This document shows, piece after piece, positions 14,853 through 24,518 of a stretch of 64,000 nt of DNA. The stretch lies in contig NZ_CP013141.1 in NCBI RefSeq assembly GCF_001442535.1, positions 815,907-879,906 of the forward strand. The letters are read 5' to 3'. Origin of the DNA: Lysobacter antibioticus. Lineage in GTDB: Bacteria > Pseudomonadota > Gammaproteobacteria > Xanthomonadales > Xanthomonadaceae. Under the pieces are notes generated by a model. The model had not been told where the DNA came from. It ran no database searches and worked only from the letters and a program-made list of their open reading frames with translations. Every line of letters begins with the position of its first letter. Positions within the stretch are counted from its first letter, which is position 1. Both the position numbers and the translations under genes were made by a program.

Positions 14853-17800
14853 ATGCATCAACGCATCGACCGGATCAAGAACCTGGCATCGGTATCGCAG
14901 TTCCGCATCGGCGCGCTGCTGGTACAGCCCGATCGCCTGTCGATCATCCGCGAAGGCGTAACGACGGCGCTCGAGCCGCGCATGATGGAAGTGCTGGTCG
15001 CCCTGGCCGAACGCGCCGGCGAGGTGATCAGCGCCGAGCAATTGCTGATCGAGATCTGGCGCGGCACCTTCTACGGCGACAACCCGGTCCACAAGACCAT
15101 CGCCCAATTGCGGCGCAGGCTCGGCGACCGCAGCCGCGAACCCGACTACATCGAGACCATCCGCAAGCGCGGCTACCGCCTGGCCGCGCGGGTCAGCTTT
15201 CCCGACGACTACCGCAGCGGCCTGCCGCGCGCGGCGGCGTGGACCGACGGCAGCCCCTACGTCGGCCTGCGCTCGTTCGACCAGGCCCATGCCGGGGTGT
15301 TCTTCGGCCGCGGCCGCGCGACCGCCGAGTTGCTGGCGACCTTGCGCGAACAAGTCGACAGCCAACGCCGCTTCGTCCTGGTCTCCGGCGCCAGCGGTTG
15401 CGGCAAGACCTCGCTGCTGCGCGCCGGGGTGATGCCGCTGCTGCAGCAGGACGGCGGCTTCGACGGGCTGCACGCACTCAGCAGCGTCTACTTCGATCTC
15501 GGCGCCTGCCGCGGCGGCGACCTGCTCGCGCGCTTGGCCCAGGCCTTGTGCGGCTGGTCGCTGCTGGGGCGCCCGGTGTTCCTGGAAACCGAGGTCGAGG
15601 CGCTGGAGCAACAGTTGCGCACCGCGCCCGAACAGGTCCAGGCCCGCATCGAAGACGCCTTCCTGCGCATGACCGGGCATCGCGCCGAACGCGCCCATTT
15701 GTTGCTGGTGATCGACCACAGCGAGGCGGTCGTCGCCGAACCGGCCATCGACGCTCGCGACCGCAGCGATTTCGGCGCGGCGATGGCGGCGCTGTGCGGC
15801 TGCCGGCACGTCGCCGCGATCGCGATCACCCGCAGCGATTTCTATCCGCGCCTGATCGAAGCGGTGCCCGGCCTGGCCGAGCTCAAGGCCGGCGACGGCC
15901 ATATCGATCTGCTGACCCCGCGCCTGGGCGAGATCGGCCAGATCATCCGCGCCCCCGCCGCCCTGGCCGGCCTGAGTTTCCAGGAAGATCCGGAAACCTC
16001 GATCCGGCTCGACGACGTGCTGCGCGACGCGGCCGCCCAACACCCCGATTCGCTGCCGCTGCTGCAGCACACCTTGCAGGCCTTGTACGAGCGCCAGGAC
16101 GAAGGCGGCGTGCTGAGCCTGCGCACTTACCGCGAGCTCGGTGGGCTGGAAGGCGCGCTCGCCCATCGTGCCGAACAGGTCTTCGCCGATTTGCCGGCGA
16201 CCGCGCAAGCCAGCCTGGAACGCGTGCTCGCGGCCTTGATCGTGATCCGCCCCGACAGCGACGCGATCACCGCGCGGCGGGTGCTGTGGTCGGCGCTCGA
16301 CGATGCCGCGGCGCGCGAACTGGCCGAGGCCTTCGTGCGCGCCCGCCTGTTCGTCGGCGAACTCAGCGGCGGCGAGCCGGGCTTCGGCGTCGCCCATGAA
16401 GCGTTGTTGCGGCAATGGCCGCGCGCGCGCGAATGGGCCGGCGACAACCGCCAATTACTGCAGGCGCGCGAACGCCTGCAGCGCGCGGCGCGGCGCTGGG
16501 CGGGAGAAGGCCGTCGCTCCGACCACCTGCTCAATCCCGGCCGGCCCCTGGCCGAAGCGCGCGAAGCCGCGCGCCGCCTGCCGGCCGACCTGGCCGCGGC
16601 CGACCTCGAATTCCTGCGCGCCAGCGAACGCCAGCAACGGCGCAAGCAGTGGCTGCGCGTCGGCGCGATCGGCGCCCTGGCGGCGCTGACCCTGGCCTCG
16701 GTCGGCCTGGGCCTGCAGGCCTTGCAAGCGCGGCGCGAAGCCGAACAACGCCGCGACCAGGCCCAGCAACTGGTCGGCTTCATGCTCGGCGATCTCGCCG
16801 AACAACTGCGCCCGATCGGCAATCTGCAACTGCTCGACAGCGTCGGCAGCCAGGCCCTCACCTATCTGGAACGCATGCCGGAAGCCGACATGCAGCCGCG
16901 CGAACTGGTCAACCATGCGCGCGCCCTGCGCACGGTCGGCGAAGTGCTGATGAACCTGGCCCGGTTCGACGAGGCCAATGCCGCCTTCGAGCGCGCCGCC
17001 GAAGCGGTGGCGCGGGCGCGCCGGGAAACGCCCGACTCGCTGGAAGCCCTGGCCGAATCCGGCACCGTCGCCTACTGGCAGGGCTATTACGACTTCCGCC
17101 AGAAACGCATGGACCCGGCGCACGCGCACTGGCTCGACTATCTGCGCGCGGCCGAGCAATTGGTGGCGCGTGCGCCGACCGACCCGCGCTGGCAACTCGA
17201 ATTGTCGTATGCGCTGAACAATCTCGGCACCCTGGCCAACAGTCGTCAACGCACCGACGAAGCCGCGGAGCTGTTCGCACGCTCGGTCGCGATCAAGCGC
17301 GAGTTGCTCGCGCGCAAGCCCGACGACAAGTCGCTGCGCTACGAACTGGTCGACAGCCTGTCCTGGCTCAGCACCGCGCAGGAATCGCGCGGCCAGTTCG
17401 AGGCCGCCGCCTCCGGCTACGCCTTGCAGACCCGGATGCTGCGCGAACTGGTCGCCAACGAGCCCGATGCCAACGCCTGGCGGCGCAAACTCGCGACCGC
17501 GCTGCTGCGCAGCTCGATCCTGGCGCTCGACCGCGGCCTGGTCGACGAGGCCGCCCGCGACGCCGAGGAAACCCTGTCGCTGCTGCGCCGCTTGGTCGAG
17601 CAACAGCCCGATAACCGCACCTGGCGGCGCGACCTCGCACACGCTTACGCCCACGCCGGTTGGATCGCCGCCTTGCGCGACGCGCGCCCGCAGGCCGCGC
17701 AGCAACTGCGCGAGGCGCAAGCGACCTTGGCGCCCTTGCTCGCGCAAGCGCAATCCTTGCCGGAGTGGCGGCGGCTCGACGCGGTCGTGCGCCTGCGCCT

Positions 17801-18194
17801 GGCCCAGGTGGAGAGCGCTGCCGCAACGACGCCGTGGCCGGCGCAGATCGACCGCGCCGTGGCCGACCTCGAAGCCCTGCACTCGCGCGGCAGCGACGCC
17901 GCCAGTCTGTCGACCCTGGCGCGCGCCTTGGTTTCGCGCGGCGAACGCTTGGCCGCCGTGGGCCAACGCGAGCGCGCCATGAGCGACTGGAAGCGCGTGC
18001 GCGGGCTGCTCGCGGCAAGCGCGCCGCAGTCGCGCGACCGTTTCCTGCTCGATACCTGGATTCGCGCGCAGATCCACCTCGACGCCCACGCCGACGTTGC
18101 GCGCCAGATCGAATGGCTGCGCCGCAGCGGCTACCGCCACCCGGATTTCATCGCCTTCTACGCTCCACCCACCCGCCAGGAAGCCCTGCAATGA
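14853..18194 (+). CDS. CadC-like winged-helix protein with STAND NTPase, membrane helix and TPR-like repeats
   Basis: A 1113-residue multidomain signalling protein. Residues 15-112 are an OmpR-type winged helix (EPRMMEVLVALAERAGEVIS, then RKRGYRL). A STAND-type NTPase follows with Walker A GASGCGKTS (Lys185), preceded by SPYVGLRSFD and FFGR, which mark the nSTAND1 group. One membrane helix lies at about 599-620 and Ala-rich helical TPR-like repeats fill the C-terminal half. The layout predicts DNA binding in the cytoplasm and sensing across the membrane, like CadC, with an ATP switch between. The start at 14853 was chosen because the winged helix begins soon after it; 14799 is an alternative. 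The stop overlaps the next gene as ATGA. The targets are unknown, perhaps the two genes that follow. Confidence 0.85.
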   Translation: MHQRIDRIKNLASVSQFRIGALLVQPDRLSIIREGVTTALEPRMMEVLVALAERAGEVISAEQLLIEIWRGTFYGDNPVHKTIAQLRRRLGDRSREPDYIETIRKRGYRLAARVSFPDDYRSGLPRAAAWTDGSPYVGLRSFDQAHAGVFFGRGRATAELLATLREQVDSQRRFVLVSGASGCGKTSLLRAGVMPLLQQDGGFDGLHALSSVYFDLGACRGGDLLARLAQALCGWSLLGRPVFLETEVEALEQQLRTAPEQVQARIEDAFLRMTGHRAERAHLLLVIDHSEAVVAEPAIDARDRSDFGAAMAALCGCRHVAAIAITRSDFYPRLIEAVPGLAELKAGDGHIDLLTPRLGEIGQIIRAPAALAGLSFQEDPETSIRLDDVLRDAAAQHPDSLPLLQHTLQALYERQDEGGVLSLRTYRELGGLEGALAHRAEQVFADLPATAQASLERVLAALIVIRPDSDAITARRVLWSALDDAAARELAEAFVRARLFVGELSGGEPGFGVAHEALLRQWPRAREWAGDNRQLLQARERLQRAARRWAGEGRRSDHLLNPGRPLAEAREAARRLPADLAAADLEFLRASERQQRRKQWLRVGAIGALAALTLASVGLGLQALQARREAEQRRDQAQQLVGFMLGDLAEQLRPIGNLQLLDSVGSQALTYLERMPEADMQPRELVNHARALRTVGEVLMNLARFDEANAAFERAAEAVARARRETPDSLEALAESGTVAYWQGYYDFRQKRMDPAHAHWLDYLRAAEQLVARAPTDPRWQLELSYALNNLGTLANSRQRTDEAAELFARSVAIKRELLARKPDDKSLRYELVDSLSWLSTAQESRGQFEAAASGYALQTRMLRELVANEPDANAWRRKLATALLRSSILALDRGLVDEAARDAEETLSLLRRLVEQQPDNRTWRRDLAHAYAHAGWIAALRDARPQAAQQLREAQATLAPLLAQAQSLPEWRRLDAVVRLRLAQVESAAATTPWPAQIDRAVADLEALHSRGSDAASLSTLARALVSRGERLAAVGQRERAMSDWKRVRGLLAASAPQSRDRFLLDTWIRAQIHLDAHADVARQIEWLRRSGYRHPDFIAFYAPPTRQEALQ

Positions 18195-18613
18195 CTCAGA
18201 AGTCCAAGAACAAGACCAAATCCGCCGCACTGGAGATCGAACTCACCGTCGCCCATGTGGTGTTCGGCGGCAACGCCGCGCAAGGCCGTTATTTCTACAG
18301 TTTCTCGCCCGACGTGGTCACGGTCGGCAAGGACCAGAGCCCGGTCAAGATCACCTACCGCCTCGAAAAAGAAGTGTCCAAGCATTTCAAGATCGACGGC
18401 GTGCTGAACTCCGATTCCAAGGATCAGATCTACGACACCAAGATCGCCGCCGACGGACGCAGCGCCAGCATGATGAACCGCAACGACACCCAGACCCTGA
18501 TCTTCTTCTCGGTGTTGGTGCGCGACGAAAAGCGCGGCGTCCTGGTCGCCTGCGACCCGCAGGTCGGCAACGACCCGGAAATCACCCCGCAGGCCGGCAA
18601 GCGCAAGCGCTGA
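18191..18613 (+). CDS. Small protein of unknown function coupled to the STAND regulator
   Basis: A 140-residue soluble protein, mostly beta-strand by pattern, with a lysine-rich start (TQKSKNKTKS) and end (AGKRKR) and no signal peptide. It contains CDPQVGNDPE near the C-terminus, similar in style to small beta-sandwich DP-EP proteins, although I cannot confirm membership. Its ATG overlaps the STAND stop (ATGA), so it is made together with that protein. That suggests it is a partner or effector of the STAND switch rather than a bystander. The downstream space of 538 bp separates it from the next unknown gene. Confidence 0.75.
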   Translation: MTQKSKNKTKSAALEIELTVAHVVFGGNAAQGRYFYSFSPDVVTVGKDQSPVKITYRLEKEVSKHFKIDGVLNSDSKDQIYDTKIAADGRSASMMNRNDTQTLIFFSVLVRDEKRGVLVACDPQVGNDPEITPQAGKRKR

Positions 18614-19151
18614 GCCGACGCGGTCGGTCGACGGCACTGCGTTGGCTCTGCGAGCGCGGCGTTTACCCACCGCCGGAAACCGCAGCAGCCGGTAGCCAGC
18701 GGCCGCTGCGGTCCCGACTGTTCGACATCGCTGGTCGCCCGCGGCGGCCTCGATGCGGCCTATCGCCCGGCCGCCCGCGGCCGGCCGAAGACTGCGGACA
18801 TATCGCCCAAGCAGAGCGGAGCCCGCCTGCGCGGGAATGCCGGGCTCAGCGGCCGCGTTGCGATGCCGGCCACCGCCCGGCCCACGTTGCGAACGACGCA
18901 AAGCGGCCAGAGGCCGCCCGACGGAGGCGAGCGAACCGGTCCGCTCGCCTCCGGCATGGCTCGGCCTGTTGCGCCAAGGCATTGATCGCGCAAGGAAAAA
19001 ACGACCGTAAGGTTGCCGTAAGGCAGGCCGGAAGCGCTGCGAGGAGTCTGCGCTCACCCGGACCGCCGCGTGCCGCCGCCGGGACCGATGCGCCGGCCGG
19101 CGCACGGTGTCCGGCACGAACCCGCCCCGGCGGATTCGCAGGAGCCCGGCC
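18614..19151. other. Intergenic region with a strong hairpin
   Basis: No convincing gene. A perfect 12-bp stem (CGGAGGCGAGCG / CGCTCGCCTCCG, 18922-18933 with 18942-18953) with an 8-base loop stands in the middle, without a T-tract. It may end the STAND operon or protect the transcript. Around 18820 there is a shorter CCCGC-CTGC-GCGGG palindrome. Confidence 0.5.
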
Positions 19152-20558
19152 ATGTCCGAGTCCGACTATCCCTACACTTTGTCCGGCGACGGCGGCGACA
19201 CGCTCGACTCGCAGGACGACATCGGCCCGCTCTCGCAGTTCCGCCACGGCGCCCAGGACCGGCGCCTGCTCGAACTCGCCCGCCTCGATGCCGGCCTGGC
19301 CGCCAACAACGATTTCGACGATAAGCCCTGGGGCCTGCTGTACCGGGCGCTGACCGATTCGATCGACGTCTCGCCGGACGACTTCCAACTGGTCTATCCC
19401 TCGACGCGCTGGGACTGGCCGACCACCCAGGCCGGTTTCATCAGCGCCGCCCAGCACGACTTCTGCGCGACCGCGCCGCGGTGGAGCGCGATCGGCGCCT
19501 ACGTCTCCAGCGGCGACCCGGTGCACCAGGCCTATCAGCAGTTCCTCAACGTGATCCCGGCCGCGACCGAATACCCGAGCCTGCGCCAGCACCTGCACGA
19601 CGCCGACGACGAACTGGTCGTGGCGACCAACCACTACACCCTGGCCACGACCTCGGCCGCCTCGGCCTACGCCAATCAAGTCACCGACAACGAGCCCTGC
19701 TTCAGCGAGTGGCTGGGCCGCAGCGGCGGTCGCGGCTACCAGGCGCGCATCGTCGCCGCCGAGGCCGCGATGAACCAGGCGCAGGCGCATTATTCGGCAC
19801 TGGTCGCGCAATGCGACGCCGACGAACTCGGCGCGGCCCAGCGCCGTTGCGGCAGCGACGAGTTCCATGTCCGCCTGGCCGATCTCAACCTGATCAAGAT
19901 GGCCAAGGTCCCCGACTGGCATGTCGAACACGACGCCGTCGACTGGGTCGCGCGGGTCCAGGCCGGTCACGGCCCGGCCGGCGCCACCGTCGGTTTCAGC
20001 AACCGCGAAGCGCCGTACGATTTCGGCCGCAGTTGGGCCGGGCGCCAGGGCAAGATCCGCCAGCTGTTCTGGCAGGTGCGCATCAACGGCCGCTGGGAGC
20101 GCATCGACGAATTCGAGTTCGACAACCAACTCGAACTGTCGCTGGATTTCCAGGCGGTCGACCAGGTCCGCATCGCCCCGGGCGGCTGGTACGACGGCGA
20201 ATTCGCCCGCAGCATGATCGACGGCCCCTTCGTCCACGGCTACAGCCCGTTCGGCGACGAACGCGGCCAGGCGGTGTTCGGCGAAAAAGGCTTCTTCGGC
20301 CTGGTCAAGAGCGGCATGGTCGTCGGCTACAAACCGAGCTTCAGCATCCGCACTACCACCTCGACCTTCCGCCGCTTCGCCAATGTCTTCAAGTTCGCCA
20401 CCGGCCTGCGCATCGGCCCCTTCACGCTCGAAGCCGAAGGCGGCAGCGCGCGCGCCGGCTGGAAAGCCGATCCGGCGAGCTTGAGCTTCACCGGCACCAC
20501 CACCTCGGAGGTGCCCTTGATCATCGGCGTGACCATCGCCGAGTTGCCGAACGCCTGA
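19152..20558 (+). CDS. Unknown 468-residue protein downstream of the STAND pair
   Basis: A soluble-looking 468-residue protein without a signal peptide. The N-terminus is acidic (SESDYPYTLSGDGGDTLDSQ). A helical middle (about 95-235) carries few cysteines. The C-terminal half is strand-rich with Trp/Phe/Gly motifs (PYDFGRSWAGRQGKIRQLFW, then FGEKGFFGLVKSGMVVGYKP). CAGGAG precedes the ATG at 19152. It lies on the same strand as the STAND regulator and ends 37 bp from the convergent TerY-P operon. I do not recognise a family. It could be a cell-surface or effector protein of the STAND system, but nothing in the sequence proves this. Confidence 0.72.
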   Translation: MSESDYPYTLSGDGGDTLDSQDDIGPLSQFRHGAQDRRLLELARLDAGLAANNDFDDKPWGLLYRALTDSIDVSPDDFQLVYPSTRWDWPTTQAGFISAAQHDFCATAPRWSAIGAYVSSGDPVHQAYQQFLNVIPAATEYPSLRQHLHDADDELVVATNHYTLATTSAASAYANQVTDNEPCFSEWLGRSGGRGYQARIVAAEAAMNQAQAHYSALVAQCDADELGAAQRRCGSDEFHVRLADLNLIKMAKVPDWHVEHDAVDWVARVQAGHGPAGATVGFSNREAPYDFGRSWAGRQGKIRQLFWQVRINGRWERIDEFEFDNQLELSLDFQAVDQVRIAPGGWYDGEFARSMIDGPFVHGYSPFGDERGQAVFGEKGFFGLVKSGMVVGYKPSFSIRTTTSTFRRFANVFKFATGLRIGPFTLEAEGGSARAGWKADPASLSFTGTTTSEVPLIIGVTIAELPNA

Positions 20559-20595
20559 GCCTTGACCACTCGCTGCGGCCACCCGGCCGCGGCGC

Positions 20596-22230
20596 TCACG
20601 GACCGCGCAAGACCCAACCGCAGTAGCGGCCCGAACAGGCGCCGTTGGAGGCATCGAGCAGCACCACGTTGCCCAAGTCGCCGCGCGGACGTTCGATCAT
20701 CGCCGGCAATACCAGGATCGCCGGCGCGGAGCGGTCCAGCCCCCGCGGAAGATCGAAACCGCGTGCGATGCGATAGCGCGGCCAACCGGCAATGCGCGCA
20801 TCGAAGGATTTTTGTCCGCCCGCCCCAACGCGCGCGCGCCAGCGGCTGAGGTCGAGCGGGCCGGCCACGACCAGGGCGCCGCGACGCCAGGGACCGGCCA
20901 GCAGCGCGGTCGTGCTCGGCGCGGACTTCGCACCGCGAAAAGCGACCGCGTCCAGCGCATCCGACAAGCGCGGGATCGTCGACAAATCGTCGGGCGCGGG
21001 CTCGACCGCCACGCCGGTGCCGACCATCTTCTGCATCGCCGCCACCGCCGGCGGCAGCGACGGCAGCGGCCGGCGCGCCATCACCCGCACCGCGGCCGGG
21101 ATCGACAGCCCATGCAGTTCCATCGCCGCCTCCTGCGCGCGCGCCTGCAGGATCTGGAAACGCGGCGCGGCCTCGGCGCCGCCGGCGGCGTCGATGCGTT
21201 GGCGCACCGCACGCGAACCGCCGGCACGGCCGGCTTGTTCGGCTTCGATGATCAAGGCGCCCAGGGCCAGGTCCGGCTGGTCGTAGAGCCAGGTCCAGGC
21301 CAGGCCGCGCCAGGCGCCGTCGAAGGTCGGGTGGATGCGCAGGGCCTGCAGGAAATTCGCCCGCGCCGCGTCGCGCTGGCGGCGCAGGCTTTCGGCATCG
21401 ACGATGTCGAGCGGCCGCGCCGCGGCGGCGCCATAGCGACCGAGGCCGTGCGTGAAAGCGCCGAGCCGCCAGGTGCCGAGCTCGCGCGGCGGCAATGCGC
21501 GCGAAGGGTCGGCCGCCGCCGCCGCGGACAAATAGTGTTCGATCGGCTCGATGCGCTCGGCGCCGGCGCCCGGTTGCAAGACCGCCGAGGCTTCGCGATA
21601 CAACCGCATCGCGCCCTCGTAGCGGTCGCCATCGCGCTTCGCGTTCGATCCCTGCGCCTGCACCGCGATCATCGCGAGCTGCTGGCGATAAAAGGAATCG
21701 CCGTGCACGGCACTGCTCGCCGCGCCGCGAATCAGGGCGTCGATCTCGGCCTCGCGTTCGCGCGCGGAACGCTGCGGCGGCGGCGAGACCGCCGCAGGCG
21801 CCTGCGACGCCAGCGCATCGGCCATCGCCGAAGGCTCAGCGGGCACGGCCGGCACGCTGCCGACGATCGCATCGGCGGAGAAGCGCTGCGCGTTGCGGGC
21901 CGGCGCGACCAGGATCGCGACCACCGCAAACGCCGCCACCACCACGCCGATGCGCAGTTCGCGGTCGTTGCGCTCGATCGAGCGCATCAGCACCGCGATC
22001 AGGCTGGGCACCGCCGCCATCAACAAGGCGAGGTTGAACCAGCGCTCGCTGCGGCTGTGCAGCGGCGAGGACACCCAATGCCCGGCCACGTCCATCGCCC
22101 ACAGCGGCAAGGACATCAACCAACCGGTGAACGGCGCCAGCAGGATCAGAGTGAAGAACAGCAGCACGGCCAGCTTGCCCCAGGCCATGCGGGTATAGCG
22201 GAAACCCTGCAGGGGCGGGTGCCGGCTCAT
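20596..22230 (-). CDS. Membrane protein with periplasmic helical domain, last gene of the TerY-P-type operon
   Basis: A 544-residue protein with three N-terminal membrane helices (about residues 15-37, 62-84, 93-112) and a large soluble C-terminal part. The soluble part has a helical, TPR-like middle (ANFLQALRIHPTFDGAWRGLAWTWLYDQPD) and ends in a domain with two cysteines (GACSGRYCGW) that could form a disulfide if it faces the periplasm. Its start overlaps the kinase stop by ATGA, so it is made with the kinase and is probably its substrate, anchor or output. The 544-residue frame was preferred over the longer overlapping frame, which reads into the kinase gene. No named family was recognised. 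Confidence 0.75.
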   Translation of the reverse strand: MSRHPPLQGFRYTRMAWGKLAVLLFFTLILLAPFTGWLMSLPLWAMDVAGHWVSSPLHSRSERWFNLALLMAAVPSLIAVLMRSIERNDRELRIGVVVAAFAVVAILVAPARNAQRFSADAIVGSVPAVPAEPSAMADALASQAPAAVSPPPQRSAREREAEIDALIRGAASSAVHGDSFYRQQLAMIAVQAQGSNAKRDGDRYEGAMRLYREASAVLQPGAGAERIEPIEHYLSAAAAADPSRALPPRELGTWRLGAFTHGLGRYGAAAARPLDIVDAESLRRQRDAARANFLQALRIHPTFDGAWRGLAWTWLYDQPDLALGALIIEAEQAGRAGGSRAVRQRIDAAGGAEAAPRFQILQARAQEAAMELHGLSIPAAVRVMARRPLPSLPPAVAAMQKMVGTGVAVEPAPDDLSTIPRLSDALDAVAFRGAKSAPSTTALLAGPWRRGALVVAGPLDLSRWRARVGAGGQKSFDARIAGWPRYRIARGFDLPRGLDRSAPAILVLPAMIERPRGDLGNVVLLDASNGACSGRYCGWVLRGP

Positions 22231-23729
22231 CGGTTCTTGAGCATCCTCGGCAGGACCAGCATGAACATGCCGCAGGCGGCCAGGAAACCGACGCCGAGCA
22301 AGGTCATCAGGATCGCGTTCATCCAGCCGTCGAGCGCGGCCGCGCCCGAGCTCGGCAGCAACTGCGCGTACAGGGTCTGCACGAACTGAGCGAGCCGGGC
22401 GAACGACCAGGGCAGCGCCACCGCCATGCCGACCCGCACCGCGATGCCGATTCGCGACGACCAAGAGTTGCTCGCGACAGCCGCGCCAGACCCGCGTGGC
22501 CACCAGGACCGTTGCGCCTGCGCGACCTTCTGCGCGGTCTGTGCCTGCATCTGCGCCTGCATGCGGGTCAGCTGCGCCTGCATCTGGGCCATCTGCGCGG
22601 CGGTCACCGCCGAGACCGGCCCGCGCGCTCCGCGTCGGCCGCCCAAAGGCTCGGGTCGGGGGTTCGGTTTCGGCCGCGGCTTGGCATCGCGCGCGGTCTT
22701 CGCGATCAGGTCGGCGCGCACGCAGGACGCACACGGCTGGCTGGCGTAATGCTGGTGCTCGCGATTGCGCGCGCACACGACCAGGCGCCCGCTCGAAGGC
22801 TGCGCATAGCTGCGCAGCGCGCGGCTCCACTCGGCCGCGCTCGGCCGCTCTTCGCTGTCCTTGCCGAAGGCACGGTCGAACAACTGGCGCAGCTCCAGCG
22901 GGATCGCCGCATGCGCGCTGACCGGGCTCGGCGTCATCATCCGGTGAGCGCGCAAGCCGTAGGCGTAATGCCGCTCGCGGATGCGCGCCGGGATATCGGT
23001 CGGCACGCGATCGGAAGCCGGCCGGCCGCTGTAGGGATGGATGCCGAAGTTCAACAACTGGAACACGACCACGGCCAGGGCGAAGCGGTCCTGGGTTTCC
23101 TCGCCGGCCGGGCCGAGCTTGCGCGCCTGGAACTCCGGGGCAAGGTAATCCGGCGTGACCTGCGGCGCGGAGAAACGCTTGCCCTGGCCCTGGATGCTGA
23201 AGCCGTCGCAGTCGAGCAAGGCGATGTACAGCGATGCGCGATAGAAGCGCAGGTTGACCGGCTTCAGGTCGACCACGTAATGATGCTGCGCATGCAGCGC
23301 GGCGAGCACCGCGCTGAGGTTGGCGGCGAGCGTGACTTTGGCGCCGAGCCCGACCGGCAAGCCGGCCGCGCGCGCCTGCCGCTCCTGCAGCACCTGTTCG
23401 AGTTCGGAGGTCGACTTCACGTCGAGCGCCGGCATGGTGAAGCCGACGAAACGCCCGCGCTCGTCGCGCACCACCGCATGCGGCCAGGCGATCTGGACGT
23501 AGCGCTTGCCGCCCTCGACCTGGTCGGGCAGATGCGGGCGCAGTTCCAGCATCGCCTCGATGCGGTCGGTATAGCTCGGCGGGTCGACGCGCTCGTGATA
23601 GATCTTGGCGACGCTGTGGGCGTCGTCGGGCAGCAGGTACACACTGCCCGCACCGCCGCTCTTGATCAGCGCGCCCAGCGTCGAGCGCCGAGTCCCGATC
23701 CGGATGCTGCTGCCGCTGCGCAGAGTCAT
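22227..23729 (-). CDS. Membrane-bound Ser/Thr protein kinase of the TerY-P triad type
   Basis: A 500-residue kinase. The N-lobe shows the glycine loop LIKSGGAGSVYLL and the conserved lysine in HSVAKIYH. The catalytic loop is VVDLKPVNLRF and the metal-binding segment is LLDCDGFSI, replacing the usual HRD and DFG in the manner of the YegI/TerY-P kinases. After the kinase domain come a Cys motif (QPCASC), a Pro/Arg linker, a Gln/Met coiled coil (MAQMQAQLTRMQAQMQAQ), and two membrane helices near the C-terminus. It lies 10 bp after the PP2C gene and overlaps the membrane-protein gene by ATGA. In known triads a vWA protein, a PP2C phosphatase and this kinase act together in stress or phage-related signalling. 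Here the role is inferred. Confidence 0.85.
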   Translation of the reverse strand: MTLRSGSSIRIGTRRSTLGALIKSGGAGSVYLLPDDAHSVAKIYHERVDPPSYTDRIEAMLELRPHLPDQVEGGKRYVQIAWPHAVVRDERGRFVGFTMPALDVKSTSELEQVLQERQARAAGLPVGLGAKVTLAANLSAVLAALHAQHHYVVDLKPVNLRFYRASLYIALLDCDGFSIQGQGKRFSAPQVTPDYLAPEFQARKLGPAGEETQDRFALAVVVFQLLNFGIHPYSGRPASDRVPTDIPARIRERHYAYGLRAHRMMTPSPVSAHAAIPLELRQLFDRAFGKDSEERPSAAEWSRALRSYAQPSSGRLVVCARNREHQHYASQPCASCVRADLIAKTARDAKPRPKPNPRPEPLGGRRGARGPVSAVTAAQMAQMQAQLTRMQAQMQAQTAQKVAQAQRSWWPRGSGAAVASNSWSSRIGIAVRVGMAVALPWSFARLAQFVQTLYAQLLPSSGAAALDGWMNAILMTLLGVGFLAACGMFMLVLPRMLKNR

Positions 23730-23739
23730 GGCGCCCGAA

Positions 23740-24501
23740 TCAGACCCGCAAGGCGATCAGCAGGGTCTTGTCGTCGGACGTGATGCCGTGCGTGCGCGAG
23801 TCGTCCAGGGTACCGAACAAGGCGCGGCTGCCCGCGTCTTCGTCGACCGACGCCAGATAACGCGCGACCGGATCGATGAAGGGCCGGTACAGGCCGGCAT
23901 TGCCCTTTTCCATCGCGAACGGCATCGCGCCGTCGGACATCAGGTTCAAGCGGGCCACCGGGTACGGCACGGCGAGCACCCGCAGATGCTCGCGCCAGGC
24001 CTCGCCGGTGACGAAGTAAGTTTCGTTGGCGTACTCGCCGTTCTCCGGCGCCGACACGCGGGCGGCGTGGGCCTGCGCATCGGCCGCTTCGGCCACGCCG
24101 AGGCCATCGCCGATATGGAAAAACCAGCCGCGATCCGCATCGCCGACGAAGCCGACCAGGGTCGCGGCATAACTCGACAACTCCGCCTGCGCTGCAGCGG
24201 CCACGGCGCTCAGCGCCGCACGCGCGTCGAGCACCGCGGCGGCGGCCAGTCCGGCCACCGCCTGCTCGCTCGTCGCCGACGCATCGCCCTGCTGCGCCCA
24301 GGCCGCGGCCAGGCTGCGCACCACCGTGTCGGCGGTCAGGCGCGAACCGATATCGCTCGACGCCGCCGAACCGGCGCCGTCGCAGACCACCGCCACCAAG
24401 ACTTCGCCGTCGGCGTGGAAAGCGAACGCGTCCTGGCAGGGGATGCCTTTGTCGAGATGCGATTTTCCGGTGGCCGATGCCGCATAGATCCGCCAGCCCA
24501 T
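23740..24501 (-). CDS. PP2C-type protein phosphatase of the TerY-P triad
   Basis: A 253-residue phosphatase. The PP2C metal-binding motifs are visible: the early PCQDAFAF, VVCDGAGSAASSDIGS (about residues 38-53) with the invariant Asp-Gly, FFHIGDGLG, NLMSDGA, and the C-terminal TSDDKTLLIAL. The domain fills the whole protein and resembles the PF13672 group found next to vWA and kinase genes. The start is set at 24501 (MGWRIYAASATGKSHLDKG), where the PP2C fold begins; a long upstream frame is read-through. It sits 17 bp after the vWA gene and 10 bp before the kinase, opposing the kinase reaction by dephosphorylating the same targets. Confidence 0.88.
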   Translation of the reverse strand: MGWRIYAASATGKSHLDKGIPCQDAFAFHADGEVLVAVVCDGAGSAASSDIGSRLTADTVVRSLAAAWAQQGDASATSEQAVAGLAAAAVLDARAALSAVAAAAQAELSSYAATLVGFVGDADRGWFFHIGDGLGVAEAADAQAHAARVSAPENGEYANETYFVTGEAWREHLRVLAVPYPVARLNLMSDGAMPFAMEKGNAGLYRPFIDPVARYLASVDEDAGSRALFGTLDDSRTHGITSDDKTLLIALRV

Positions 24502-24518
24502 GGCCCGGGACCCGCCGC

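Noticed and set aside
18158..19153. A minus-strand frame of 331 codons over the 140-residue gene and gap
   Set aside because: No motif, no ribosome-binding site, and it overlaps a coupled gene pair.
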